This document shows, in pieces, positions 30,864 to 39,343 of a stretch of DNA of 46,356 bases. Under the pieces are notes generated by a model. That model ran no database searches and was not told the origin of the DNA. It saw only the letters and a list, made by a program, of their open reading frames with translations. The stretch comes from Planctomycetia bacterium. Its GTDB lineage: Bacteria > Planctomycetota > Planctomycetia > Pirellulales > PNKZ01. Within the stretch, counting starts at the first letter, position 1, and the number at the start of each line of letters is the position of its first letter. Location of the stretch: contig JAIOPP010000052.1 of assembly GCA_021413845.1 (NCBI GenBank), forward strand, positions 1 to 46,356. The letters are read 5' to 3'. The translations under genes and the position numbers were made by a program.

Positions 30864-30897
30864 CACCGGGGCGACGATGTGAAGCGTCGCCCCGGTG
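30864..30897. repeat. 12-bp perfect inverted repeat
   Basis: CACCGGGGCGAC and GTCGCCCCGGTG around a 10-nt loop, just upstream of the gpW-like ATG, in the 159-bp spacer below the zinc-ribbon gene. No T run. A possible attenuator, RNA-processing site or protein-binding site in the late operon. The rest of the spacer is AT-richer (around 30970-30995). Confidence 0.5.
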
Positions 30898-31013
30898 TTC
30901 CCCGGTCCGCGACTAAGCGATCGGCGAACCTAGGTGCGAAGTGGTGCAATGCCGCAGAGCAATTCGCGCGGAATATATTGTCGATGACATTAAAACGGGC
31001 TAACGTCGGACGC

Positions 31014-31277
31014 TTACTCGTCTTCGGTTTTTCGATTTTCGTAGGCTCGATCGAACCGCACCTGGCCGCAGGCGCTGCAGGTGCAGCGGCGGCGCACGAT
31101 GTGGGTGTACTGCGTGCCGTCCGGCCGAACGCCGGAGAACTCCTGCACCTCGGGCGTGCCGAAGTAGGCCGAGCGCTCCGTGCTCTGGCACTTCTTGCAT
31201 TGCGACGGCTGCACGTCGACGGTCGATTTGATGTTGGCGGCTCCGGCCGGGCGACCGGCGTTCTTACGTTGCGACAT
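31014..31277 (-). CDS. Small zinc-ribbon phage protein
   Basis: 87 aa from ATG 31277 (AGGAG upstream); the long upstream frame is antisense-type sequence inside the terminase gene. Two CxxC knuckles: CKKC at about residue 27 and CTCSAC at about 65, with a conserved tyrosine/arginine-rich strand between (YTHIVRRRCTCSACGQVRF). It probably binds nucleic acid or stabilises the terminase. It sits 11 bp after the large terminase gene. Confidence 0.7.
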   Translation of the reverse strand: MSQRKNAGRPAGAANIKSTVDVQPSQCKKCQSTERSAYFGTPEVQEFSGVRPDGTQYTHIVRRRCTCSACGQVRFDRAYENRKTEDE

Positions 31278-31288
31278 GAAACGAACTC

Positions 31289-33658
31289 CTAAATCTTGAG
31301 TGACGAAACGGATCCCTTGCGCCGCTTCTTCTTCGGCGATCGCGGCGCATGTGTTTTCTCTCCGACCGAGCAGCCGCGAATCGACGCGGCGACGCGGCAA
31401 CCGACGATGTTGTCCCAGTGATCGTTGTCGGGACTGCCGGGGTTCTCCTTCCAGACGTCGACGACGCGACCGCTGGCGACCCCTTTCAAACGGGTTCGAT
31501 ATTCGGACGTGCAATGATCGGCCAGCAACCGTTGATCGGTGCCGGGCTTGCCGTGGAACACGAGCGAGCCGGGGTTGCCGGGGACGGCCATCAGCGCGTC
31601 GGCCGTATCGCTCTTCCAATAGTTGGTGTCGATCGTGACGGATTGGATGCTGAGCTTCTTGTTCGGGCCGATGAGCCAGTGATCGCCGATCAGCTCTCCC
31701 TGCTTCTCGGGGAACTTATCCATCGGTGCCTTGTCGGGCCCGATGCCGCGACCGGCTGCCGGGCAAACCAAGCCGACGAACTCGGGCAGCAGGCAGACTT
31801 CCGCGACGACGGCCTGCATCGCGCCGTCGGACCAGTCGACGAGGATGAGCTCGAAGTTCCGCGCGACGCCGTCTTGCCGCTTCCAGAGCCGCGGCTTCGG
31901 CCAGCTCTTCGGCCAGTTCTCCGACGTGCGGCCGAGCAGATGGCGCAGGAGATCGATGAGCCCGGCCTTGACCGCCGCCTTCGGCACGGCGTTCTTGTAG
32001 AGATCGGCGAGCTTCGGGCTGGCGCTGCGCTTCTGATAGTAGGTGCGATTCTGATCCGGCCACGTGCCGTGATCGACGAGCTCGCCGCTGAGCCGGCGAT
32101 CGCAGGCCAGCGCGCCCCAATAGAGAATCGAGTGCATGACGTCGACGTGCGCGACGAACGTCGTCGCCCCGTTGGGAATGACGCCGCGCGGCAGGCCGCT
32201 CGTGCGGAACCGGAGCAGCTTCGCCTGCAGCTCTTCGATGTCGCTGCCGTCCTGACGCTGCGGTTGATTCTGATATTCGGCGTAGAAGACTTCTTCGTTT
32301 TGGAAGAAGAGATTCAGCGCGAACTGCAGGGCCGAGGCGCAGCCCGGTTTGCGATCTTCCCAGGCGACGTGCGCGCCGAGGTCCATCGCTTTACGATTCT
32401 TGAGATAGAACTTCGCCTCGCGATCGTCTTTAGAGTTGGCGAGGAAGCGTTGCTCCTGCAGGCGCCGGTATTCGCGCCAGAGCTCCATGTTCTTCGGGAA
32501 CGCATAGAGCAGCTTGTAGCGTTTCCCTTGCCAGTCCGGGTACTGCTCCGGGTCCAGCAGCCGATCCGCGACGTCGCCCGGATAGATCACGGTCATCGCC
32601 GCGTAGATCTTCATCACGTTGCCGGGCCCGGCGAGACCGCGGACGTCGGCCTCGATCAATTCGAGCCGCTCCTTCACGCGGTCGGGATTGCGCGCCGACT
32701 TCTTCGTTTGCGGATCGTCGAGGAACGCGAAGTCGGGCCGAGCGCCGTCGACGTTCAGGCCGCGGATCGCACCGTCGAGCCCGCTCGCGGCGAGGATCGT
32801 ACCGGAGGCCTTGCTGCCGGGAATGCGCGGCAGGATGATCCGATCTTTGCCCCACTCCATCCCCGTCGGCTCGTCGTTGTACGTCAAGCCGTTGCAACGA
32901 TTGGCGATGTTGCCGACCTTCCGGACCGCGACGCAGACCTCGGGATAATCTTCGAGCAGCTTGTCGTTCGTGAGGAGCTGCGTCTTGACGTCGGCCAGCA
33001 GTCCGACGCCGAGCTTCTTGATCGCTCCGATCAGCACGCCGAACTTGATCGCCCCTTTCAGAATGCCGAACAGCACGCCGGCCTTGCCGATCGTCGACTT
33101 GCCGCCGCCGCGCGGCATGCAACTCGGGAGTTGTCCGCCGCTTTCGAGCACGGTCTGCAGGTCGCGTGCAATGTCTTCGAGGTCGGGGGACCAACCGAAG
33201 CTAAACCAGTGCGCAAGATACGTGTCGCACCAGAGGCGTAAGTTCTCCTCGGCGGCTGCGCGCCGGGCCGGATCTTTCACCGGCGGCAGCGAGCCGATCT
33301 CGCGGCCGCTCTTGCTCTTCTCCTTGTTCCGCTCGTTCTCGCGTTCCTTCTTCGCCTCGTAGCTCTCGACCGACGACCGCGACGCGCGAACCGTTTCCGC
33401 GGAAACCGTCGGGAAGTGCAGCTCGCCGCCGAGCCAGCCGGCGTAGCGTAAGAGATCGATCGTCTTACCGTCGCCGATCCGCGTGCCGGCCCGCATCCGA
33501 TGACGGCGCATGCGGCCGTCGTCGAGCACTTGGCCCGCGGCCGTCGAGTTCAGGATCCGGCAGAGTTCGGCCGGTTTGAGTTTGCGAGGATCGGTTGCCA
33601 CGTCCCGAATAATCGTTACCAGCGCCGCTGCCGCCGCCGCGATCGGATCACGAGCCAT
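31289..33658 (-). CDS. Terminase large subunit with fused N-terminal HTH-like domain
   Basis: 789 aa from ATG 33658. The ATPase has Walker A MPRGGGKST (about residues 180-188) and an acidic Walker B-like FAFLDDPQTKKSARN; the nuclease half includes FVAHVDVMHS and LVDWSDGAM. It cuts and pumps phage DNA. The N-terminal 90 residues are unusual. KPAELCRILNSTAAGQVLDD and IGDGKTIDLLRYAGWLGGEL resemble the adjacent 64-aa small-terminase candidate, so this DNA-recognition domain seems duplicated and fused. A charged linker (EAKKERENERNKEKSKSG) joins it to the ATPase. Palindrome copy 7 lies in this N-terminal part. Confidence 0.9.
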   Translation of the reverse strand: MARDPIAAAAAALVTIIRDVATDPRKLKPAELCRILNSTAAGQVLDDGRMRRHRMRAGTRIGDGKTIDLLRYAGWLGGELHFPTVSAETVRASRSSVESYEAKKERENERNKEKSKSGREIGSLPPVKDPARRAAAEENLRLWCDTYLAHWFSFGWSPDLEDIARDLQTVLESGGQLPSCMPRGGGKSTIGKAGVLFGILKGAIKFGVLIGAIKKLGVGLLADVKTQLLTNDKLLEDYPEVCVAVRKVGNIANRCNGLTYNDEPTGMEWGKDRIILPRIPGSKASGTILAASGLDGAIRGLNVDGARPDFAFLDDPQTKKSARNPDRVKERLELIEADVRGLAGPGNVMKIYAAMTVIYPGDVADRLLDPEQYPDWQGKRYKLLYAFPKNMELWREYRRLQEQRFLANSKDDREAKFYLKNRKAMDLGAHVAWEDRKPGCASALQFALNLFFQNEEVFYAEYQNQPQRQDGSDIEELQAKLLRFRTSGLPRGVIPNGATTFVAHVDVMHSILYWGALACDRRLSGELVDHGTWPDQNRTYYQKRSASPKLADLYKNAVPKAAVKAGLIDLLRHLLGRTSENWPKSWPKPRLWKRQDGVARNFELILVDWSDGAMQAVVAEVCLLPEFVGLVCPAAGRGIGPDKAPMDKFPEKQGELIGDHWLIGPNKKLSIQSVTIDTNYWKSDTADALMAVPGNPGSLVFHGKPGTDQRLLADHCTSEYRTRLKGVASGRVVDVWKENPGSPDNDHWDNIVGCRVAASIRGCSVGEKTHAPRSPKKKRRKGSVSSLKI
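33392..33407. promoter_or_regulatory. parS/NBS-like palindrome, copy 7
   Basis: CGTTTCCGCGGAAACC, with a perfect 14-bp core palindrome. Read as V-S-A-E-T in the terminase N-terminal region. Confidence 0.75.
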
Positions 33659-33788
33659 GCGTCTCGCCCTCCGAATCGCAGCGCGCACGCCGAATGTGAA
33701 CTACGGTTTTCGTAGCCTGCATGCTGTTTGCTCAGCGTGTGGGTTAGAGGACCGTCGCAGCGTCAACTGCGGCGGTCCTCGTCTTTGG

Positions 33789-33983
33789 TTACTCGACCTG
33801 GCCGGCAAGCCAGGCCGTGTAATGAATCAAGTGCATCGTGCCGTCGCCGTTCCGCGGGGCCCCGCGGGCGACGTCGTCGCGGATGTGCTGCTCGGTGATC
33901 AGCTTTCCGCCGGCCTTCGTGAGCAGCTCGGCGAGCTGCTTGGTCGTGAGCGCCGTCGCGGCGGCGGTGTTGGGTTTCGTCAT
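33789..33983 (-). CDS. Small terminase / Nu1-like DNA-binding protein
   Basis: 64 aa from ATG 33983, overlapping the upstream methylase stop by 3 bp (ATGA). LTTKQLAELLTKAGGKLITE then IRDDVARGAPRNGDGTMHLI then HYTAWLAGQVE has the shape of a MerR/Nu1-type winged-helix DNA-recognition domain. The GDGT-x-x-L-x-x-Y-x-x-WLAG end matches the N terminus of the large terminase. It is followed by a 130-bp spacer and then the large subunit, as expected for TerS-TerL. Confidence 0.6.
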   Translation of the reverse strand: MTKPNTAAATALTTKQLAELLTKAGGKLITEQHIRDDVARGAPRNGDGTMHLIHYTAWLAGQVE

Positions 33984-35446
33984 GCCGCCCGCTTCGAATT
34001 TTTCGGTTTCGGTTTCGTCTTAGCCGTCGGCTTCTTCGGCTCGTCGGCCGCGGGCTCGCGCGTCGCCTTCTTGCCCGTGAATTCTTCCCACCGCCGCACG
34101 ATCACGTCGCAATAGAGCGGGTCGAACTCCATCAGGAACGCGTGTCGCCCGAGCTGCTCCGCTCCGATGAGCGTCGAGCCGCTGCCGCCGAACAGGTCGA
34201 GCACGTTCTCACCGGGCTTCGACGAGTATTGCATCGCGCGAGTCGCGAGCTCGACGGGCTTCTCCGTAAGGTGAACCATCTTCTGGCCGGGAACCTTCTT
34301 CACGCGCCAAACGTCGAGCGGCGAGTTGAAGACGTTCACCGCCACGCCGTCGTCGGATTCGAGCTTCACGACGCGCAGCCTTCGATCTTCGCTCGGCGGA
34401 AGCACGTCGACGCGAGCACCGTCTGCGGCTTCGAGCCGCACTCCCTTGCCGATCTGGCACGAGCCTTCGGCCACGCGCGAGAGTTCCCACGTGTCGGTCG
34501 AGGTCATCGCGCCGAAGAAGCGATGGTTCTTCCCGGTCCAGCCGTAGGAGCAGAGCTCGAAGTTGCCGTTGAAATCTTTGCGCGACAGCGCCGGGTGCTC
34601 TTTAATCCACACGATGACTTGCGCGAGATGTACGCCGACGCTACGGAGCGCGCGAGGATAGTTCTCAAGATTGACGTAACCGCCCCACAGGTAGAACGCG
34701 CTGCCGGGTTCCAACGCGTACGCCATATTGCCGAACCACTTCAACAACACCGCGTCGAAATCTTCGGCCGACATCGAGTCGTTGGTGAGCGGCCGATCTT
34801 TGGCGCGTTGCTCGAGACCGCCGCCGTTCTTCACTCGATCGCTGCGCGGTTGGACCGCGACGTTGTACGGCGGATCCATGTGCGCGAGTTGCGCCTTCTT
34901 TCCGCCGAGCAAACGGTCGACGTCGGCCCGCGAGCTGGAGTCGCCGCATAACAAACGATGGTAGCCGAGGACGTAGAGATCGCCGCGCTTCGTCTTCGCC
35001 TTGGAAGGCAGCGGCGGAACGTGATCGGGATCGGTAAGCCCGTCGAGCGGTCCGACGTCGAGCATCGCGGTAAGAAATTCTTCGCTGAAACCGAAGTCGG
35101 CGAGCTCGAACTCCTCCTCGCCGAGGTCGGCCACCTCGAGCGCGAGCTTCTGCCAGTCCCATTCGGCGAGCTCGGCGGTGCGGTTGTCGACAAGCCGAAG
35201 CGCTTTGACCTGCGCTTCGCTGAGATCGGCCGCGACGTGAGTCGGAACCTTCGTCATGCCGAGCTTAATCGCCGCGCGAAAGCAGGTGTGACCGCAGATG
35301 ATGACGCCGTCGGCGTCGACGACGATCGGTTTGCGGAAGCCGAACGCCTTGATCGAAGCGGCGACAGCATCGACGGCGGCGTCGTTGATGCGCGGGTTCT
35401 GTTCGTACGGCTTAATCTCGCTGATTTTTCGATCGACAATCTTCAT
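33980..35446 (-). CDS. ParB-like domain fused to a beta-class DNA methyltransferase
   Basis: 488 aa from ATG 35446 (GGAAAGACGG upstream). Residues 1-110 are a ParB-type N domain (EIKPYEQNPRINDAAVDAVA, KPIVVDADGVIICGHTCFRA). The methyltransferase follows with motif IV MDPPYNV near residue 190 and motif I LDLFGGSGSTLIGAEQLG near 415, the order of beta-class amino-methyltransferases (N6-adenine or N4-cytosine). The C terminus is a basic tail. Phages use such enzymes to resist host restriction. This ParB domain lacks the helix-turn-helix, so it is not the likely palindrome reader. Confidence 0.88.
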   Translation of the reverse strand: MKIVDRKISEIKPYEQNPRINDAAVDAVAASIKAFGFRKPIVVDADGVIICGHTCFRAAIKLGMTKVPTHVAADLSEAQVKALRLVDNRTAELAEWDWQKLALEVADLGEEEFELADFGFSEEFLTAMLDVGPLDGLTDPDHVPPLPSKAKTKRGDLYVLGYHRLLCGDSSSRADVDRLLGGKKAQLAHMDPPYNVAVQPRSDRVKNGGGLEQRAKDRPLTNDSMSAEDFDAVLLKWFGNMAYALEPGSAFYLWGGYVNLENYPRALRSVGVHLAQVIVWIKEHPALSRKDFNGNFELCSYGWTGKNHRFFGAMTSTDTWELSRVAEGSCQIGKGVRLEAADGARVDVLPPSEDRRLRVVKLESDDGVAVNVFNSPLDVWRVKKVPGQKMVHLTEKPVELATRAMQYSSKPGENVLDLFGGSGSTLIGAEQLGRHAFLMEFDPLYCDVIVRRWEEFTGKKATREPAADEPKKPTAKTKPKPKNSKRAA

Positions 35447-35566
35447 CGAACCGTCTTTCCGTTCGGCTATGAGCGCCGGCAGGCCTACCCAGGCCAAACG
35501 GGGCGTACAGCGGACAACCAACTGTGTCTAACTCTCGGACCTCATTGTGTGGCCTTAGGAGCTTTT

Positions 35567-35641
35567 AGGCCCAGGAGGGACCCGTTCGCCCAGCGCCGGC
35601 GGCCATATGCGCCGGCTGTCAGCGCCGGCGAGCCTGGGCCT
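35567..35641. other. Large inverted repeat with GCGCCGGC repeats, candidate cos/pac or RNA
   Basis: AGGCCCAGG (35567-35575) pairs exactly with CCTGGGCCT (35633-35641). Between them, and once more at about 35472, the octamer GCGCCGGC recurs (35593, 35610, 35623). The element fills the spacer between the methylase gene and a small membrane protein, near the terminase genes. It may be a DNA-packaging site, a terminator or a structured RNA. Confidence 0.4.
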
Positions 35642-35664
35642 GGCCGGCGTGTGAGCGGACCAGG

Positions 35665-35859
35665 CTAGCGCAGGAGAAGCGAGAACGTTCCCGCGCCGTA
35701 CCAGATCGCGGCGAACGTGCCCATGACGATCATCGTGCTGATAAAACCTGTGAAGCCGGCCGGTGACTTACCGGGTCGGCCTTGGAAGTCGCTATCGACC
35801 GTGACGAAGAACATCGCGATCAAGATCAACACCGAAAGAATCTGACAAAAGAACTGCAT
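35665..35859 (-). CDS. Small two-TM membrane protein, holin-like
   Basis: 64 aa from ATG 35859 (AAGGAGT upstream). Two hydrophobic segments, FCQILSVLILIAMFFVTV and ISTMIVMGTFAAIWYGAG, are separated by a short charged loop (DSDFQGRPGKS). The size, topology and place among lysis-type genes fit a class II holin. No family is recognised, so the role is inference. Confidence 0.55.
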   Translation of the reverse strand: MQFFCQILSVLILIAMFFVTVDSDFQGRPGKSPAGFTGFISTMIVMGTFAAIWYGAGTFSLLLR

Positions 35860-35940
35860 CGCTCGACTCCTTAAAAGCACCGACCCCGGCCCGCGCATCC
35901 CTGCGCGAGCCGAGGCCATTGGTGGTGTCTTGAAACCGCT

Positions 35941-36146
35941 TCAGACCGGCTCGCGCCATTTGTCGACGACCTTCGGCAGCGGCCCTCCTAACTGCTTCTT
36001 GAGCAGCGCACGAGCATCGCCCGGCGTCGGTGCGATCACGCTGTAGTACATGCCGTCGCTGAACCCCGAGCCGTCGCAAAACACGAAGAAGAACTTGAAC
36101 TGCTTTCGCGGCTTAGCGCGCCTGAGCATTCGAGTTGCAAAACACA
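35941..36146 (-). CDS. Hypothetical phage protein, 68 aa
   Basis: ATG 36146 with GGGGA upstream. It starts basic (MCFATRMLRRAKPRKQ), then KFFFVFCDGSGFSDGMYYSV and GDARALLKKQLGGPLPKVVD, a compact alpha/beta sequence. No family recognised. Confidence 0.5.
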
Positions 36147-36188
36147 TGGCATCGGTCCCCGGTAGGTATGGCAGTTTGGGTAAAGCAG

Positions 36189-36698
36189 TTACCAGCGACC
36201 GCGACGTCGAAACAACCGCGGAGCCGCCGCGGGGCACGGACCATCGCCGCAAGGCCCCGCATTTCGCGTCTGCGGCGTGGGGGCTGGTGCGTACGGCTCC
36301 AACGTCGGAGCCGGGTCGAACCACTGCACGTCGCCCGCGGGCACCGTGTACGCTTCCGCAAACGACGGCAGGGCCGGTGCCGAGGCCCGATAGTTCGGCA
36401 ACGTGTCGAACTGGTACGACGGGCGAGCCCGCTTGATCGCCGTCTCGCCGAGGATGCCGACGGCCGCGCGCTTGGCACGCAGGGCGTTGCTCTGCGGCTC
36501 GGCGCAACCGGCGAACAACACGACCAGCGACACGATCGCGATGACGACGATCATCAGCCACGTTTCGATGAAGCAACCCCGGCGCGGCGGACCGGGATCG
36601 CCGAGCTGCGTCTGCGTGGTGCGAAAGAGCATCGGCTCACGGACGGCCATTGCGTTCGGATCGAACAGGCGGATTTGGCTGGAATATCCCGTGTGCAT
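36189..36698 (-). CDS. Membrane-anchored Pro-rich protein, possible lipoprotein
   Basis: 169 aa from ATG 36698, which overlaps the upstream stop. A transmembrane segment WLMIVVIAIVSLVVLFAGC ends in a good lipobox (FAGC). An internal ATG at 36554 would place this as a classical lipoprotein signal peptide. The remaining 100 residues are Pro/Ala-rich and probably extended (APALPSFAEAYTVPAGD, APAPTPQTRNAG). Short Pro-rich lipoproteins next to membrane proteins are typical of outer spanins. Confidence 0.5.
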   Translation of the reverse strand: MHTGYSSQIRLFDPNAMAVREPMLFRTTQTQLGDPGPPRRGCFIETWLMIVVIAIVSLVVLFAGCAEPQSNALRAKRAAVGILGETAIKRARPSYQFDTLPNYRASAPALPSFAEAYTVPAGDVQWFDPAPTLEPYAPAPTPQTRNAGPCGDGPCPAAAPRLFRRRGRW

Positions 36699-37015
36699 TA
36701 CAGCTCGCTCTCCACCTTGAGCGTCACATGCCCGGTTCCAGCGTCACCCACTGCCGACGAAGCAGCGGGTGGGGGAGCGGCGGCGGGAGCGGGTTGTCCA
36801 ATCGGATTCGCGCCGGCGGGAAACCAGGGACGTCTTTCGTCGCGGCCTCCGTCGTCGGTGCGGCGCTTGCGGAGCTGCTCGAGCTTGTGCTCGATGCGAC
36901 CTTCCGCGTCGGCGACCTTCCGATCGCTCACCTTGCGCTCGCGCTCGGTCGAGCAGCCGTCGATGAGCATCGTCGTGACCAGCGACACGACCAAGTTGAT
37001 GATGAAAGCCTTCAT
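36698..37015 (-). CDS. Membrane-anchored Pro/Ala-rich protein, possible spanin
   Basis: 105 aa from ATG 37015. An N-terminal hydrophobic segment MKAFIINLVVSLVTTMLIDGC ends in a cysteine that could be lipidated, although the -2 Asp is atypical. A charged helical stretch (TERERKVSDRKVADAEGRIE) follows, then a Pro/Ala-rich end. Like its neighbour it could span the periplasm during lysis. Identification is by physical character only. Confidence 0.5.
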   Translation of the reverse strand: MKAFIINLVVSLVTTMLIDGCSTERERKVSDRKVADAEGRIEHKLEQLRKRRTDDGGRDERRPWFPAGANPIGQPAPAAAPPPAASSAVGDAGTGHVTLKVESEL

Positions 37016-37059
37016 GATGATCTCCTTAAACGAACGACGAAAATCGCAACCGCAGCGAA

Positions 37060-37623
37060 CTATCGTTCCGCGAACGGCGACGAAGAATAAACGGAGGGAT
37101 GGCAGTGGAATCGCACGGGTCCCCAGAAGGCCTCACGGTCCTGCCTGCGATCGAACGTCGCCGGCAACGTCGGCTTCGGGCATTCCCGCTCGCGCTCTTC
37201 GAGCTGCTTGCGCAACCGGTCGACACGCTCCTTCACTTCGTCGCGGATTCGCGTGTTCACGGCGTCTTGCCGTTGATGCTCTTCGCTCGCAGCTTGAATC
37301 CTCGAACCGGAATCGCCGAGCTCGACGAGCACGATGTTGCCGCCGACGATCATGAACGGCTTGTTCTCGGGCGGATGCAAATAACGGTCGCCGTGATGGA
37401 GCAACGCGCAGCTGGTGTAATACTTCTCGTTGCTCGCCACGTCGCGAATGACGTCGACGGTTTCCCGGGAAACGACGTATACCCGTCCTTCTTCGCAAGC
37501 GTCGTAGGTGCCGCCGAGATTGCCGTGGCCGGTGAAAGAGGTAAACGCCGCGCCGGCCCCGAAGCCGACCGCGAGCAACGCGATGAAGATGCCTAGGCCG
37601 ACGATTTGATCCTTGAATTTCAT
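37060..37623 (-). CDS. Membrane-anchored coiled-coil protein, 187 aa
   Basis: ATG 37623. N-terminal transmembrane segment IVGLGIFIALLAVGFGAGAA, a middle domain (GTYDACEEGRVYVVSRETVD) and a long charged helix (DAVNTRIRDEVKERVDRLRK) likely to form a coiled coil, as in inner spanins, though longer. Palindrome copy 8 encodes its V-S-R-E-T. It is 5 bp downstream of the papain-like gene. Confidence 0.55.
   Translation of the reverse strand: MKFKDQIVGLGIFIALLAVGFGAGAAFTSFTGHGNLGGTYDACEEGRVYVVSRETVDVIRDVASNEKYYTSCALLHHGDRYLHPPENKPFMIVGGNIVLVELGDSGSRIQAASEEHQRQDAVNTRIRDEVKERVDRLRKQLEERERECPKPTLPATFDRRQDREAFWGPVRFHCHPSVYSSSPFAER
37459..37474. promoter_or_regulatory. parS/NBS-like palindrome, copy 8
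   Basis: GGTTTCCCGGGAAACG, with a perfect 14-bp core palindrome. Read as V-S-R-E-T in the coiled-coil membrane protein. Confidence 0.75.
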
Positions 37624-37627
37624 AGCG

Positions 37628-38797
37628 TTACAAACCTTTGACGATGAGCAGCTCTTGCCGAGGGAAGCCGATGAGCGAGCTCACGGCGTACGAATCACGC
37701 CCCGCGATCATGCGGAGCCAAGTAGCCATCGGGCACCAGAAAGCGCCGCGCGGTTGGTCGGAGGGATAGATGCCGCGGCTTTGGTCGAGCCAATCCGGGC
37801 CCCAGCTGTTGAGGATGAGCACGGCCGGGATATCGAACCGCACGCCGATGGCGCACATGCAATGCGGCCAGCTGCCGCTCGGCCTGGCGATCCCGTTGAC
37901 GTCGGTCCACTCGGTGAAGCCCTGGCCGGAGCAAACCGGAATCGGATAACCGTTGGAAAGTGCGGCGATCGTTTCCGCTTCGGTCGTGACGAGCGCGACC
38001 TGGCGAATCGGATGTTGTCGCGCGATGAAGTCGAGCCGACCGCCGTCGGCTCGCCCGCCGCAACCGAAGGCACCCCAGTTGCGGGCCCGAGCTCCGGAGT
38101 AAACGCGCAGGTCGCATTCGCTCGAAGCGCCGCCCGTGTAGTCGAGCCGAAACAGCACGCCGAACTTCGTGACCCCCGCGGCCATCGCCGCGCCGTACGA
38201 ACCGTCGCCCGAACGGTTGTAGGTCAGGCCGGCCCCTTCGACGCGGCCGAGGCCGTACATCGGTTCGGTGGCGACGATTTGGAAGTCGCCGCTGCGACCT
38301 TCGAGATAATCGATCGCCAGCACGATATCGACGGCGTGCGACCAGCCCCAGCTGGTGCAGTCGCCGATCTCCTGCCGGCCGACGACGAACGGCTTACCGA
38401 ACTTGCGCTGATGCGCCTCGTTCAGGGCGCGATAGAGCAGGATCGGCTTTCCGTCGCTCGCCGAAGTGACTTGCGGGGTCGGCGGGCCCCTGGCTTGGAA
38501 AAAATGCGGTGCCGCCTGCTGCAGCGTCGGTCGCGCCAAGCTCCGGATGTAAAGCTCGCTCCGTTGCGGCTGCGGCGTGTAGCCCATCGGCGGCAGAGCA
38601 TGCGGTCGGACCGGCGCGGCATCGGGCAACGGTGCCGGCCGAGCGACGTCGACGTCGGGATCGGCCGCTTCGTGAATCGGCCGAACGTGCGACGGTTTGG
38701 AAACGGTCGGACGCTGTTCGGCCGCATCCTTGCAGCCGAACAGCGTCGCCGAAGCGGTCAGCCCGAAGGCGACCGCTATACGCGCGAGAGTCTTCAT
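37628..38797 (-). CDS. Papain-like cysteine peptidase lipoprotein, lysis candidate
   Basis: 389 aa from ATG 38797. A lipoprotein signal (MKTLARIAVAFGLTASATLF then GC, Cys22) is followed by a Pro-rich linker to about residue 115. The catalytic domain has the nucleophile in QEIGDCTSWGWSHA (Cys147), a histidine in GSWPHCMCAIGV (about 310) and the asparagine motif LILNSWGPDW (about 329), the C1-papain order Cys-His-Asn. It would act outside the cytoplasmic membrane. No peptidoglycan hydrolase is seen elsewhere in the prophage, and small membrane proteins surround it, so it may be the lysis enzyme. A virion or surface-processing role is also possible. Confidence 0.75.
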   Translation of the reverse strand: MKTLARIAVAFGLTASATLFGCKDAAEQRPTVSKPSHVRPIHEAADPDVDVARPAPLPDAAPVRPHALPPMGYTPQPQRSELYIRSLARPTLQQAAPHFFQARGPPTPQVTSASDGKPILLYRALNEAHQRKFGKPFVVGRQEIGDCTSWGWSHAVDIVLAIDYLEGRSGDFQIVATEPMYGLGRVEGAGLTYNRSGDGSYGAAMAAGVTKFGVLFRLDYTGGASSECDLRVYSGARARNWGAFGCGGRADGGRLDFIARQHPIRQVALVTTEAETIAALSNGYPIPVCSGQGFTEWTDVNGIARPSGSWPHCMCAIGVRFDIPAVLILNSWGPDWLDQSRGIYPSDQPRGAFWCPMATWLRMIAGRDSYAVSSLIGFPRQELLIVKGL

Positions 38798-38813
38798 CGA
38801 TCAGCATCCTTGC

Positions 38814-39293
38814 TTAGATCTGCAGCGCCGAAGCCTGCACTTCTCGGAGCGCCTGAATCCATTCAGAGCGCCGTTCGTCGGTGAGCGTGTCGCCGAGGTC
38901 TTTCCCCAGCCGTGCTTTGAGATATTCGCCGATCGTCTTTCCGAGCGCCGGGTAGCGCTCGGAGAACGTCCAGCGTTGCGTGTAGAACTTCCGAATGACG
39001 ACGATTTGCTCGTCGACCGTGGCACCGGTGTTGTACACCCGCTCGCGGCCTTCGAGCTCGCCGTCGAACTCGACGCCTTCGGCGACGATCGCCATCACTT
39101 CGGCCAAGGCCTGCGCATGCTCACGACGTTCGCCGACGTTCCCGTTCCGCTCGAAGATCGGTCGCAGGTCCAGTTGCGTCGGCGGCAGCGGCTCGTTACT
39201 CGAGTCGACGGTCTGCAACGGCGAAGCGATCGCCAACAGAATCACGAAGCCCACTGCGAGACCGCCGATGAATTGCTTTACCGAGTCGCTCAT
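38814..39293 (-). CDS. Membrane-anchored phage protein, 159 aa
   Basis: ATG 39293. An N-terminal segment FIGGLAVGFVILLAIAS is either a signal anchor or an uncleaved signal. The exported part is helical and acidic (AEVMAIVAEGVEFDGELEGR, then LGKTIGEYLKARLGKDLGDT). It has no recognised family. Located between the papain-like gene and a holin-like gene. Confidence 0.55.
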   Translation of the reverse strand: MSDSVKQFIGGLAVGFVILLAIASPLQTVDSSNEPLPPTQLDLRPIFERNGNVGERREHAQALAEVMAIVAEGVEFDGELEGRERVYNTGATVDEQIVVIRKFYTQRWTFSERYPALGKTIGEYLKARLGKDLGDTLTDERRSEWIQALREVQASALQI

Positions 39294-39343
39294 AAATCGG
39301 ATCCTGCAGCTGCGGTCGTGAGGGAATCAAAAGGGCGACGCGG

